Source: Pseudomonas sp. MWU13-2105
Lineage (GTDB): Bacteria > Pseudomonadota > Gammaproteobacteria > Pseudomonadales > Pseudomonadaceae
Assembly: GCF_023242315.1 (NCBI RefSeq)
Contig: NZ_JALLIY010000007.1
Coordinates: forward strand, 248,001-312,000
Length of the DNA: 64,000 nucleotides
Direction of reading: 5' to 3'
The notes beneath the pieces are model-generated. The model was not told the DNA's origin. It did no database searches and saw nothing but the letters and a program-made list of their open reading frames with translations. This document shows, piece after piece, positions 9,062 to 17,197 of this stretch; within the stretch, counting starts at the first letter, position 1, and every line of letters starts with the position of its first letter. Position numbers and translations under genes: made by a program.

Positions 9062-9637
9062 ATGTTTGCCAAACAGTATTCGCACCGCTTGCCCGCCAAC
9101 TATGACATGGGCTTGATCCGCCGTCGGGCCGCCGAACTGGGGCCGCTTTGGGACGAGACCCAGGGGCTGATCTTCAAGGCGTTTATTGCCGAGGAAGGCG
9201 GCGTCTTCGGTGCCCAGGCCAATCTGTATTCATCGGTGTATCTCTGGTCCGATCCGAGCGCTGCCGCGGGCTTTCTGATGGACGAGCGGTTCCAGCGGGT
9301 GATCGACTCATTCGGTCGCCCGGATATCGAGGCCTGGCTGCCGCTGGACTTGCAGCTGGGCAAGGCGCTGCAGGCCCGGGCGTTGTATCGCGAAGCCTTG
9401 CCTGTCGCACCGGAGGCCGACCGCGTGCGCTTGCTGGCGACGGAGGTGGAGCGTAACCAGGCCATCGTTCGGCAGGACGACACGCTGGCGGTGTTCCTCG
9501 CGCTGGATGCCGCGGCCTGGCAGTTGATCCGGATCACCCTGTCGTCATCCGAACCTGACCGCCGTCGCGCCGGCAAGGCTTATGAGGTGCTGTACCTCGC
9601 ACAACCGGGCCTCAAGCCCCCGCGCCATGGGGTGTGA
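9062..9637 (+). CDS. DUF4865 family protein
   Basis: 191 residues from ATG 9062. An open frame extends upstream, but it overlaps the divergent LysR gene, and ATG 9062 follows a CAGGAG-like site. The start MFAKQYSHRLPANYDMGLIR and the segments LIFKAFIAEEGGVFGAQANL and YLWSDPSAAAGFLMDERF match the DUF4865 family, small cytosolic proteins usually found next to LysR regulators. Function is unknown; the fold may be of the dimeric alpha-beta barrel type (inference). It is probably controlled by the divergent LysR protein. Confidence 0.8.
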   Translation: MFAKQYSHRLPANYDMGLIRRRAAELGPLWDETQGLIFKAFIAEEGGVFGAQANLYSSVYLWSDPSAAAGFLMDERFQRVIDSFGRPDIEAWLPLDLQLGKALQARALYREALPVAPEADRVRLLATEVERNQAIVRQDDTLAVFLALDAAAWQLIRITLSSSEPDRRRAGKAYEVLYLAQPGLKPPRHGV

Positions 9638-9828
9638 GGAAGAGGCGGGCGGATATCGGGAGAGCCTGGAAACCTTGGGCGTCCATCTGCTCGGGCTGGG
9701 GCGCGGCGCGGGCCCTCAGCTTGACGCAGCTGACCGGCCTCCTGCTGATGGTGAATTTTCATTGAAGTGATTCAAGCCGTCGCACAATCCGCATAGCATG
9801 GGCGACTTCACCGACTCTGGAAGCGCCC

Positions 9829-10314
9829 ATGTCCCTTGAAATACGCGAAGCCCGGCCCAGCGATGCGCCGCAGATCCTGGCCTTTATCACGGAACTGGCC
9901 GAGTACGAACGGGCCCGTCATGAAGTGATCGCCAACGTCGTCGACATCGAGCGCAGCCTGTTTGGCGAAGGCGCCACGGCCCACGGCCTGATCTGCCTGC
10001 GTGACGGCGAGCCGGTCGGTTTCGCAGTGTTTTTCTTCAGCTACTCCACCTGGCTCGGGCGTAACGGCCTGTACCTGGAAGACCTCTACGTTTCGCCGCA
10101 ACAACGCGGTGCCGGGGCGGGCAAGAAGCTGCTGCGGCATCTGGCGAAGATCGCCTGCGCCAATGACTGCGGGCGCCTGGAGTGGAGCGTGCTGGATTGG
10201 AACGAGCCGGCGATTCGCTTCTACGAATCCATCGGCGCCCAGCCGCAGAGCGAATGGGTGCGCTATCGGATGGATGGCGAAGTGTTGAAGAGCTTTGCCT
10301 ATTCGCAGGACTGA
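9829..10314 (+). CDS. GNAT-family N-acetyltransferase
   Basis: 161 residues. LEIREARPSDAPQILAFITE opens a GNAT fold. The acetyl-CoA pyrophosphate-binding motif is YVSPQQRGAGAGKKLLRHLA (about residues 90-109), followed by WNEPAIRFYESIGA, the usual C-terminal strand-helix. The sequence resembles diamine or amino-acid acetyltransferases with a FFFSYSTWLGRNGLYLEDLY segment, as in spermidine/spermine-type members, but the acceptor cannot be assigned. It is a single gene, convergent with the GntP gene. Confidence 0.88.
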   Translation: MSLEIREARPSDAPQILAFITELAEYERARHEVIANVVDIERSLFGEGATAHGLICLRDGEPVGFAVFFFSYSTWLGRNGLYLEDLYVSPQQRGAGAGKKLLRHLAKIACANDCGRLEWSVLDWNEPAIRFYESIGAQPQSEWVRYRMDGEVLKSFAYSQD

Positions 10315-10422
10315 GCAGCAATCCTGAACTCACTACGGAATCTGCAACCGCCGCGAAACCTGTAGGAGCCGGAACGGGTCGATGGCCCGCCGGCACGGCT
10401 TCGGGCAATCATCGGCTGCGGT

Positions 10423-11793
10423 TTACTGGAACCACCGCCACAACAACAGCGTGCCGATCAGCCCGACCACTGAAACAATGGTCTGCAATACCGACCAGAC
10501 CCAGATCGTCTGCTTGAGCTGCAAGCCGAAGTACTCGCGGACCATCCAGAAGCCGGCATCGTTGACGTGGCAGAAGAACACCGAGCCGGCACCGATGGCC
10601 AGGGCCACCAGCGAGGCCTGGGTGGTGGCTAGGCCGGCCATCAGCGGCGCGAGGATACCCGCCGTGGTGGTGGTCGCCACGGTGGCCGAACCGGTGGCCT
10701 GGCGCAGCGCCACGGCAATCAGCCAGGCCAGCAGGACGTAGGACATATTGGCGCCGCTGGCGACCTTGCTGATGGTGTCGCTGATCCCGGCTTCCAGCAG
10801 GGTCTGTTTCAGGCCGCCGCCGGCGCCGATGGTCAGCAGCAGCATGGCAATCGGCCCAAGGCTCTTGCGCAGCACGCTGCCGACCTGGTCACGGGCCATG
10901 CCGATCGACCAGCCCAGGCAGATCACGGCTGCGATCACCGCAAGGCCCAGGGCGACCAAAGGCTCGCCGAGGAATTTCAGGGTCAAGGCGAGGTTGCTTT
11001 GCGGCGCCATGGCCACCTTGGCCAGGGTGCTGCCGAGCATCAGCAGCACCGGCAGCAGGATGATCAACAGCGAGATGGCGAAGCTCGGTTGGCGTCGGGT
11101 CTGCACCTTGGCGGTGAACAGCGCGCCGATTTCGGCTGGCTCCTGCACATCCAGGCGCTTGGACAGCCAGATGCCGTACAGGGGGCCGGCGAGGATCACC
11201 GCCGGTACGGCGATGCAAAAGCCCAGCAGCATGGTCATGCCGAGGTCGGCGTGCAAGGCGCTGACCGCGATCAGCGGGCCTGGATGCGGTGGCATCAGCG
11301 CGTGCAGGGTGGTCATGCCGGCCAGGGCCGGGATCGCCACCTTGAGCAGCGGTTGGCCGGACTGGCGGGCGATCACGAAGATGATCGGCACCATCAGCAC
11401 CAGGCCGACTTCGAAGAACAGCGGCAGGCCGATGATCATCGCGACCATGGCCATGACCCAGGGCAGGGCCTTGCCCCGGGCATGGCGCAGAAGGGTCGAG
11501 GCAATGCGGTCGGCGGCCCCGGATTCGGCCATCAGCGCGCCGAGCATGGCGCCCAGGGAAATGATGATCCCGGCTTCGCCGAGCAGACTGCCGGCCCCCT
11601 TGCTGAAGGCCTTGGCCACTTCTTCAGCGGGCAGTGCGGCGCCGATCCCGGCGACGAAGGTACCGATCAGGATGGACAGGAACGGCGGCAGTTTGGTCAG
11701 GCTGATCAGCACGATGATGGTGGCGATCGCCAGCAGGCAGCAGACGATCAGGCGGGTGTCGTGGGCAAGCCACGCGGCATGTGAAAGATCCAA
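10423..11793 (-). CDS. GntP-family gluconate-type:H+ symporter
   Basis: 456 residues with about 12-14 hydrophobic helices. Family signatures are LPPFLSILIGTFVAGIGAAL near the N-terminus, GLPLFFEVGLVLMVPIIFVI in the middle, and LMPPHPGPLIA, the strongly conserved GntP loop. These inner-membrane carriers import gluconate or other sugar acids with protons. No gluconate kinase or GntR regulator is adjacent, so the exact substrate is open; gluconate is the default. It is transcribed alone from the region around 11794-11860. Confidence 0.85.
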   Translation of the reverse strand: MDLSHAAWLAHDTRLIVCCLLAIATIIVLISLTKLPPFLSILIGTFVAGIGAALPAEEVAKAFSKGAGSLLGEAGIIISLGAMLGALMAESGAADRIASTLLRHARGKALPWVMAMVAMIIGLPLFFEVGLVLMVPIIFVIARQSGQPLLKVAIPALAGMTTLHALMPPHPGPLIAVSALHADLGMTMLLGFCIAVPAVILAGPLYGIWLSKRLDVQEPAEIGALFTAKVQTRRQPSFAISLLIILLPVLLMLGSTLAKVAMAPQSNLALTLKFLGEPLVALGLAVIAAVICLGWSIGMARDQVGSVLRKSLGPIAMLLLTIGAGGGLKQTLLEAGISDTISKVASGANMSYVLLAWLIAVALRQATGSATVATTTTAGILAPLMAGLATTQASLVALAIGAGSVFFCHVNDAGFWMVREYFGLQLKQTIWVWSVLQTIVSVVGLIGTLLLWRWFQ

Positions 11794-11946
11794 CGGGAAC
11801 CCCTTCTTGTATTATTTTGTTACGCGGTTGGAAGGAATATACCTGAAGGATTCATATAGATGATTAGATGAGCCAGTTTTTTTTGCGAACGGGAGTATGA
11901 AAGTCCGGACGGCTCCACGCTGTTCGCCGGCCATGCCCGGGCGGGC

Positions 11947-12798
11947 TCAGGCCATCAGCATCGGCGGTAACGTACCCAGCAGCGATACCGCGAGAATCGC
12001 CCCCAGCCCGAGCAGCCATTCGACCGTCACACTGGTGCGCAACACGCTGAAGCGTCCGCGCGGGCTCATCACCCGGTTGAACAGGGCCAGCCCGAGCATC
12101 AGCGCGACCATCAGCACCTTGATCAGCAGGATCAGGGCGAAGCCGCTGAACAGTGGCGTCGGCCAGACGGCGCCAGTGAGCACACGGACATTGATCAGAC
12201 CGGTGACGATAATCACCGCGACCAGCAGATAGCCGAGTTCGCCGAAGCGTTGCAGGACCCGCTTGATGTCGTGTTCCGCCGGTTGGCTCAGCAGCAGGGC
12301 GAGCAACATCAGGCCGCCGACCCAGGCACCGACGCCGCTCAGGTGGATAAACTGGTTGAGCATCAGCAGGTGCCCGTCGAGGCCTTCGAGCATGGCGCCG
12401 TGGCCGACCGGGGCGAGGGTTGCCAGCAGCAGGAAACCGAGCAGCAGGTTGACGGCCGGGCGGGCGTCGGCCAGCAGGCTGAGCAACAGCAGCAGGCACA
12501 AGCCCAGGTGCCAGCTCCAGACCTGACCGAAAAAGGTCTTGCCCAGGACCAACTGCAAGGTGGCAGGATTCAGGGCGTCGGCCCAGTCGCCGGTCATATT
12601 GGCGGTGGTCAGCAGCAACCAGCCCGCGGCGCTGAGCACGCCCAGCAGCGCCAGCCAGCGCTTGATCCCGAGCAGCGGTTGATCCAGTGCCGGGCTGGCC
12701 GCGCTGCCGATCAGCCAGGGCCTGAACAGACAGGCCCCGAACAACGACAACACCACGGCGAAATGCAGGAAGCGGCACAGGACCATGGCGTTTTGCAT
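11947..12798 (-). CDS. copD: Copper resistance protein CopD (inner-membrane copper transport)
   Basis: 283 residues with about eight membrane segments. Motifs include VLCRFLHFAVVLSLFGACLF near the N-terminus, LVLGKTFFGQVWSWHLGLCL, and NQFIHLSGVGAWVGGLMLLA, the His-containing helix conserved in CopD/YcnJ. CopD works with CopC to bring copper from the periplasm across the inner membrane. The gene starts four bases after the copC stop, so the two form an operon. No CopA/CopB or CopRS genes are adjacent, as in many Pseudomonas copCD pairs that serve copper uptake rather than resistance. Confidence 0.85.
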   Translation of the reverse strand: MQNAMVLCRFLHFAVVLSLFGACLFRPWLIGSAASPALDQPLLGIKRWLALLGVLSAAGWLLLTTANMTGDWADALNPATLQLVLGKTFFGQVWSWHLGLCLLLLLSLLADARPAVNLLLGFLLLATLAPVGHGAMLEGLDGHLLMLNQFIHLSGVGAWVGGLMLLALLLSQPAEHDIKRVLQRFGELGYLLVAVIIVTGLINVRVLTGAVWPTPLFSGFALILLIKVLMVALMLGLALFNRVMSPRGRFSVLRTSVTVEWLLGLGAILAVSLLGTLPPMLMA

Positions 12799-12802
12799 AG
12801 AC

Positions 12803-13177
12803 TCAGTTGCCCACCTTGAAGCTGTAGCTGCCTTCGCTCTTGTGGGTATCGACCGACACGGCGTGCCACACGACCTTGTACTCGCCTGGCGGGAGGGGCG
12901 CGGCCGGGGTCAGGATCAGGGTTTTCTTGTCGGCCGGATCGGTGGCGATGCTTTTCAGCACGACTGCCTTATCGGCGCTGCTGACGTCGACCTTGGTCAA
13001 GGCCGCCTCGACCCCTTCGCTGAACACCAGACGCAATTCGCCGGGGGCGCTGACGGTGGCGTTCTTGGCCGGGTTTTCGCTTTTCAGGTGGGCATGGGCG
13101 AAGGCGGCGTTCGCACCGGCCAGGCCGGCCAGCAGAAGCAGGGCGCCGAGGGTTTTCTTGAACAGGGCAGCAGACAT
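12803..13177 (-). CDS. copC: Periplasmic copper-binding protein CopC
   Basis: 124 residues. The signal peptide is cleaved after AFA so that the mature protein begins HAHLKSENPAKN, giving the N-terminal His used for Cu(II) binding. The Ig-like CopC fold is complete: LRLVFSEGVEAALTKVDV, PLPPGEYKVVWHAVSVDTHK and GSYSFKV. The Asp and His in SVDTHKSEG provide the remaining Cu(II) ligands known for the family. The Met-rich Cu(I) loop of plasmid CopC is absent, indicating a single Cu(II) site type. First gene of copCD, divergent from the gene at 13342. Confidence 0.9.
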   Translation of the reverse strand: MSAALFKKTLGALLLLAGLAGANAAFAHAHLKSENPAKNATVSAPGELRLVFSEGVEAALTKVDVSSADKAVVLKSIATDPADKKTLILTPAAPLPPGEYKVVWHAVSVDTHKSEGSYSFKVGN

Positions 13178-13341
13178 CGATCAGTTCCTCGTGGGATGAA
13201 ATCAGCTGACTATACTAGCTGGCTCTGCAGCCGAACGTCGCATTCAAGCCTTTGTTCCCTTGAGCGATACTTGCAATACGGGCCAGGTGACTTCCCGGTA
13301 TGTTGAGCCACGACACGGACTGCCTTTCGGAACACACCCTT

Positions 13342-13887
13342 ATGTCGATTCGTTTGAGCTTTGTTTGCCATGCCCGCACCGAGGCCCAGCGCCTGAGACG
13401 TTTCCCTCTGGACGAACCGGTCGAGCCCAAGGGCTTGCTCAAGGCCGCAGAACTGGCGGCGCGCCTGAAGAAACCGGTGCGCATCCTCAGTGCCCCGGAA
13501 ACCCGGGCCTGGCAGACCGCCGAGGCTTTGGGGAGCGAGGTCGAAATCGTTCCTGAGCTGGGTGACCTGGATGTGGGCGAATGGCATGGGCTCACGCTGA
13601 CGGACTTGTTGGAGAGTGAGCCTGAGTTGCTGGCGGCCTGGACCACAGACCCGACGCAGGTTCCGCCGGCGGGAGAGTCGGTGACGGCGTTGTGCGCCCG
13701 GGTCGGGGCCTGGCTCGACGGCTTTCGCGAGGAGGGGCATTTTATCGTGGTCACCCATCCGTTCGTGATCCGCGCGGCGCTGCTGCATGCCCTGGGGGCC
13801 GGCCCGGCTTCCTTCAATGCGATCGATATCGAGCCGTTATCGGTGGTCGACCTGCGCCGTAACGGGCACTGGCGGTTGCGCTTCTGA
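13342..13887 (+). CDS. Histidine phosphatase superfamily protein with degenerate RHG motif
   Basis: 181 residues from ATG 13342; an in-frame start at 13300 is less likely given the conserved opening MSIRLSFVCHARTEAQ. The superfamily core is present: SAPETRAWQTAEALG (phosphate-pocket Arg), LGDLDVGEWHG (acid/base Glu region), and VVTHPFVIRAALL (second catalytic His). The first motif, normally Arg-His-Gly, reads Cys-His-Ala here, so the nucleophilic His is kept but the first phosphate-binding Arg is missing. Activity may be weak or altered. It lies immediately upstream of the attenuator-like leader. Confidence 0.75.
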   Translation: MSIRLSFVCHARTEAQRLRRFPLDEPVEPKGLLKAAELAARLKKPVRILSAPETRAWQTAEALGSEVEIVPELGDLDVGEWHGLTLTDLLESEPELLAAWTTDPTQVPPAGESVTALCARVGAWLDGFREEGHFIVVTHPFVIRAALLHALGAGPASFNAIDIEPLSVVDLRRNGHWRLRF

Positions 13888-13959
13888 GCCTGTGTGCTGT
13901 CGCCTTTTTCGCCAGGATGGGATTGCCATATTCGAACCGTCCGTAGCATGATCGAACCC

Positions 13960-14083
13960 ATGAATCGCAATCTGTTGAACCTCACCCGGACCACCACGAC
14001 CGCCCATGGCGGGCGTGAGGTCGGTGCGTGAGTCGGTAAACGCAGTGAACCCAGGCCCCGCCAGCAATGGACGGGGCCTTTTG
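13960..14083 (+). promoter_or_regulatory. Putative leader peptide and transcription attenuator
   Basis: A 23-codon frame (13960-14031, starting MNRNLLNL) contains five Thr codons, four of them consecutive. Its RNA can form a hairpin between ACCTCAC (about 13979) and GTGAGGT (about 14014). Further on, AGGCCCCG (14053-14060) and CGGGGCCT (14072-14079) form a terminator stem followed by TTT. GGCGGG in the first hairpin can alternatively pair with CCCGCC in the terminator's 5' arm, giving mutually exclusive structures. The layout resembles ribosome-mediated attenuation. The leader has no strong ribosome site, and no threonine gene follows. The downstream gene is the hydrolase at 14127. Confidence 0.45.
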
Positions 14084-14126
14084 GTTTCTGGGCCTTTGCT
14101 GGCATCACACGGAAGGAGAAGTCCCC

Positions 14127-14669
14127 ATGCAAGCAGAGAGTACACAGCGTTCGGCCCTGTTGATCATCGATATGCAGGTCGGTTTGTTCCATGGCCCCGA
14201 CCAGCCCTGGGAAGGGCTGCGGGTGCTGGAGAATATCAATCGGCTGATTGGCAAGGCGCGGCAGGCCAATGCGCCGGTTTTCGCGGTCAGGCATAGCGGG
14301 CCGGAAGGTTCGCCGATTGCGCCGGGCAGTGCCCTGTGGCAATTGGTGCCGGAGCTGCAGGTGGATCCTGCGTCGGATCATTTGCTCGACAAGACGCGCC
14401 CCAGTTGTTTTTTCAATACCGGGTTGGCCGAGCAGCTGGATGATACCGGGATCGGGCGCTTGGTGATCGTCGGGATGAAGACTCAATATTGTGTCGATAG
14501 CACTAGCCGCTTGGCCCGGGATCTGGGTTTCGAGGCGGTGCTGGTCGGCGATGCCCATACCTGCATGGACACGCCCGGGCTGTCGGCGCGGGCGATTATC
14601 GAGCATCACAACGCGACCTTGAACGGCGCGTTTGTGCAGGTGCTGGGTACGGAGGATGTGCACTTCTGA
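14127..14669 (+). CDS. Isochorismatase-family cysteine hydrolase
   Basis: 180 residues from ATG 14127, after a clear AAGGAGAA site. The catalytic triad of the family is visible: Asp in ALLIIDMQVGLF, Lys in LLDKTRPSCF, and nucleophile Cys in GMKTQYCVDSTSRLA. The family includes nicotinamidases, N-carbamoylsarcosine amidases and other amide hydrolases; this short form cannot be given a substrate. It lies behind the terminator at 14053-14083, so its expression probably depends on readthrough. Confidence 0.82.
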   Translation: MQAESTQRSALLIIDMQVGLFHGPDQPWEGLRVLENINRLIGKARQANAPVFAVRHSGPEGSPIAPGSALWQLVPELQVDPASDHLLDKTRPSCFFNTGLAEQLDDTGIGRLVIVGMKTQYCVDSTSRLARDLGFEAVLVGDAHTCMDTPGLSARAIIEHHNATLNGAFVQVLGTEDVHF

Positions 14670-14683
14670 AGGGCGGCCGCTGC

Positions 14684-14783
14684 GCGGTCATCGCTGGCAA
14701 GCCAGCGCCCACAAGGGGCTGCTGTGAACGCTGGATTGGAGTGAGCACAGGCTTCTGTGGGCGCCGGCTTGCCGGCGATAGCG
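14684..14783. repeat. REP-like palindromes, inverted pair
   Basis: Two small palindromes, GCTGGCAAGCCAGC (14693-14706) and GCCGGCTTGCCGGC (14763-14776), lie in mirror orientation with flanking GCGGTCATCG and CGATAGCGG. The 330-bp gap 14670-14999 holds only this REP pair and the lux-box promoter that follows it. Confidence 0.75.
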
Positions 14784-14816
14784 GTCGATTAGAAAAATGC
14801 GTTCAAACGGCAAAAC

Positions 14817-14861
14817 CTGTTATTTCTGACAGTATCCGCCGTCTGAAATAGGGTGTTAAAT
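14817..14861 (+). promoter_or_regulatory. lux/las-type box with spaced -10 (promoter of the 15000 gene)
   Basis: CTGTTATTTCTGACAG (14817-14832) fits CT-N12-AG. TTAAAT (14856-14861) follows after 23 nt, the same spacing as the other boxes of this window. The box would be centred near -43. Confidence 0.6.
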
Positions 14862-14999
14862 CGCTGTCAGGCCATCAGTGGCCGGCGAAAACCTTCGAAG
14901 TGTCCGTGGGCTGTTGTCTCGATTCGGTTTCCCCCTTTTGTTTATGACCATGACGTTGTGCATGGTTGTTCAGAAAAGAAACTGACGGGAGTGGCAAGC

Positions 15000-16994
15000 A
15001 TGTCCAAGAACGCTAAAAACTCTATCGCCTATAACAAGGCCTTCAATCTACCCGGTGATGGGCGAGAACTGAACCCGCCTAATATTGCGGACGCCATGCC
15101 TGGGGCTCCGACGGGATTGCTGCCGTCAGACAAATTGAAGACCCCCATCGAGGTAGAGATTCCTATTTGGAATAATCGTCCGACAATCGATTACCCCACC
15201 CGGTTCGATTTCCTGATACTTGAATGGTTGCCGGACGGAGAAGGCATCTACCAGCCCATTGGTACCCCTGATCCCGTATATGGACCTCCAACGACTCCAG
15301 ACGATCATTTTCCATTGCCTCGTACGATTCCAGTTTCAATGTTTGCCCAGCGTGAAGGCCTGTTCCGCTTCAGGTATCGTGTCCAATCATGGCTTGGGGA
15401 GGAAACTGAATCCTATACTTCCAATATCATCATCGATCGCACAGGGCCTCAGTTGGCACCTCTAGATCAGAGTGCGATTGTAGTGACTCGTCCGGTCATT
15501 ACCGATGCGACACTGATATCCGATAACGGGTTGCCAGGCACTATTCCTGATTTCACTGAAGAAAACAATAAGGCGGCTGTCAAGGCGTTTGTCGCCTTGT
15601 TGGCAACTGTTCCGCAGCATTTTGATGATATTGATCCGGCGGATCTGTATCTCGCAGATCCTCTACCGCCAGCTCGAAATATAGTGCTGCCCACTCGGTT
15701 GGTCACCCAGGTAGGCAGCGGTACCCGCTATTTGATTTATGTATTGTTTGATAAGGCCGGAAATGACAGTGTTATTTCGTGGCCTACATTGGTGCAGATT
15801 GCGCTGGGTGCTCTTCCGAGCGGTTTGCAAGCGCTGACGGTGGATGCGCAGGAGGCTTATGGTCTTGTCGATCTGAAAGCGGCGGATAGGGGCGTGTACG
15901 CGATTATCCAGTCATTTGACAATCATGAGCCTTATGATCGGATCCGTGTAACCTGGAAAGATGAGGTCATGGCACCTGAACCCGTTGTTGGCGCCGCAGA
16001 CTTTCCAATCCGTGTGCCTATGTATTGGGACAAAATGAGCGCGGCCTACAATTTCGCTCAGGGTGGGGAGCAAACTGTTCAGGTGGTTTATTCGGTCTTG
16101 CGCGGGGATTATCCTACTCCTTACCCCACGCCCTATGCCGTCAAGGTCAACTTCGAATACGCCGGCCCGGTCAATCCCGGGATCCCGGGTCCGAACCCCT
16201 TACTGAACCATGCTCATGCTTATGACGATGACGGTACCGAGGATGAACTGAGAACAGAAAATAAAGATGCGAAAATCAAGCTGATTCTATTCGATACGTC
16301 GCCAGTCGAGATGCACGGTATTACCGTCACTTTCTATTGGGGCGGGACGGCGGTTGCCACGTACCTGATTACAGGACTTGAACCCGCGGACTATGAGGTG
16401 GAACGAACTCTCCCTTGGGCGGAGATCGAAAAAGTGGCGAACGATCCCGCCGTCAAATTGTATTACACCTTGACCAAACCCAACGTTCATAACCCACACG
16501 AGTCCGAAATCACGGAAGTTGATGTTGATGTGATCACTATTACGCTGGATCCGCCGACTTTCCCGGATCTCTACGACGACTTCGCATTGACGTGTGGCTC
16601 CTTGCAGCAACATACGGTGGGCGGGTCGCTGGTGTGGGGGATCTGGGTTCATATTCCACCCTCAAAATACATACATGAAAATGATACCGTGGTAGCGACA
16701 TGGCAAAGTTACAAGATGGACAGAAGAACGGAAATTCCGGATACCGATTTGAGAACGGTTTTTACGGTGTCGCAGGAGGAGGAGACCGACGGGATAGATT
16801 GGTTTGTTCCTTATGAAAAACATTTGAAGCCTACCTACGGTGGCAATAACGATCAAACCGGTATGGGGTTGGTGGAGTATGGGGCAAATGGATATTTCTG
16901 CGAGCCGACATGGGTACTGGTTGCCATGGGTGCCGGGCCTGAGGCGGAGGACTCTTGCATTCTTCCACCCCCCAGATTAACCACTCGAAAATAA
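15000..16994 (+). CDS. Large Ig-like-repeat protein, function unknown
   Basis: 664 residues from ATG 15000 (GGGAG upstream). An open frame extends to 14853, but it overlaps the predicted promoter. The protein has no signal peptide or membrane helix. It is beta-rich, with repeated modules of about 100-150 residues ending in patterns such as YTSNIIIDRTGPQLAPLD and YLIYVLFDKAGNDSVISWP, typical of bacterial Ig-like domains. It resembles the proteins at 19649 and 37195 in layout (short polar N-terminus, a WNNxP/WNNW motif, then Ig-like repeats). Codon use is more AT-rich than in core genes. Probably a structural or effector component of the lux-box-controlled locus (inference). Confidence 0.65.
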   Translation: MSKNAKNSIAYNKAFNLPGDGRELNPPNIADAMPGAPTGLLPSDKLKTPIEVEIPIWNNRPTIDYPTRFDFLILEWLPDGEGIYQPIGTPDPVYGPPTTPDDHFPLPRTIPVSMFAQREGLFRFRYRVQSWLGEETESYTSNIIIDRTGPQLAPLDQSAIVVTRPVITDATLISDNGLPGTIPDFTEENNKAAVKAFVALLATVPQHFDDIDPADLYLADPLPPARNIVLPTRLVTQVGSGTRYLIYVLFDKAGNDSVISWPTLVQIALGALPSGLQALTVDAQEAYGLVDLKAADRGVYAIIQSFDNHEPYDRIRVTWKDEVMAPEPVVGAADFPIRVPMYWDKMSAAYNFAQGGEQTVQVVYSVLRGDYPTPYPTPYAVKVNFEYAGPVNPGIPGPNPLLNHAHAYDDDGTEDELRTENKDAKIKLILFDTSPVEMHGITVTFYWGGTAVATYLITGLEPADYEVERTLPWAEIEKVANDPAVKLYYTLTKPNVHNPHESEITEVDVDVITITLDPPTFPDLYDDFALTCGSLQQHTVGGSLVWGIWVHIPPSKYIHENDTVVATWQSYKMDRRTEIPDTDLRTVFTVSQEEETDGIDWFVPYEKHLKPTYGGNNDQTGMGLVEYGANGYFCEPTWVLVAMGAGPEAEDSCILPPPRLTTRK

Positions 16995-17033
16995 ACAAGA
17001 AAGGTTCCTGTAAAGGAGCCTTTCTTGTTATTT
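16995..17033 (+). terminator. Rho-independent terminator
   Basis: ACAAGAAAGGTTCC (16995-17008) pairs with GGAGCCTTTCTTGT (17015-17028) with one G-U pair, directly after the Ig-like gene. Confidence 0.8.
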
Positions 17034-17197
17034 GGGAGGGGTGTAATTGTGTGTTTTTACTACGTTGTTAAAGGAAAATTCCTACATATGGGTTTTTTCC
17101 GATTCTGTAGCCTGTGCGTCCTATGTGAGTAGGGTCGATTTGACCTGCATCGATATCGGTTTTTTCTGTCTTTATTTGACCAACACGAGTTTCCGAG

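Noticed and set aside
13888..14126. A cobalamin riboswitch ahead of the isochorismatase gene
   Set aside because: No B12-box-like conserved core was seen; the region is better explained by the short leader frame and terminator.
17034..17197. A lux-type box for the autotransporter
   Set aside because: No CT-N12-AG palindrome with a suitable -10 was found in this interval, so the gene was not added to the regulon.
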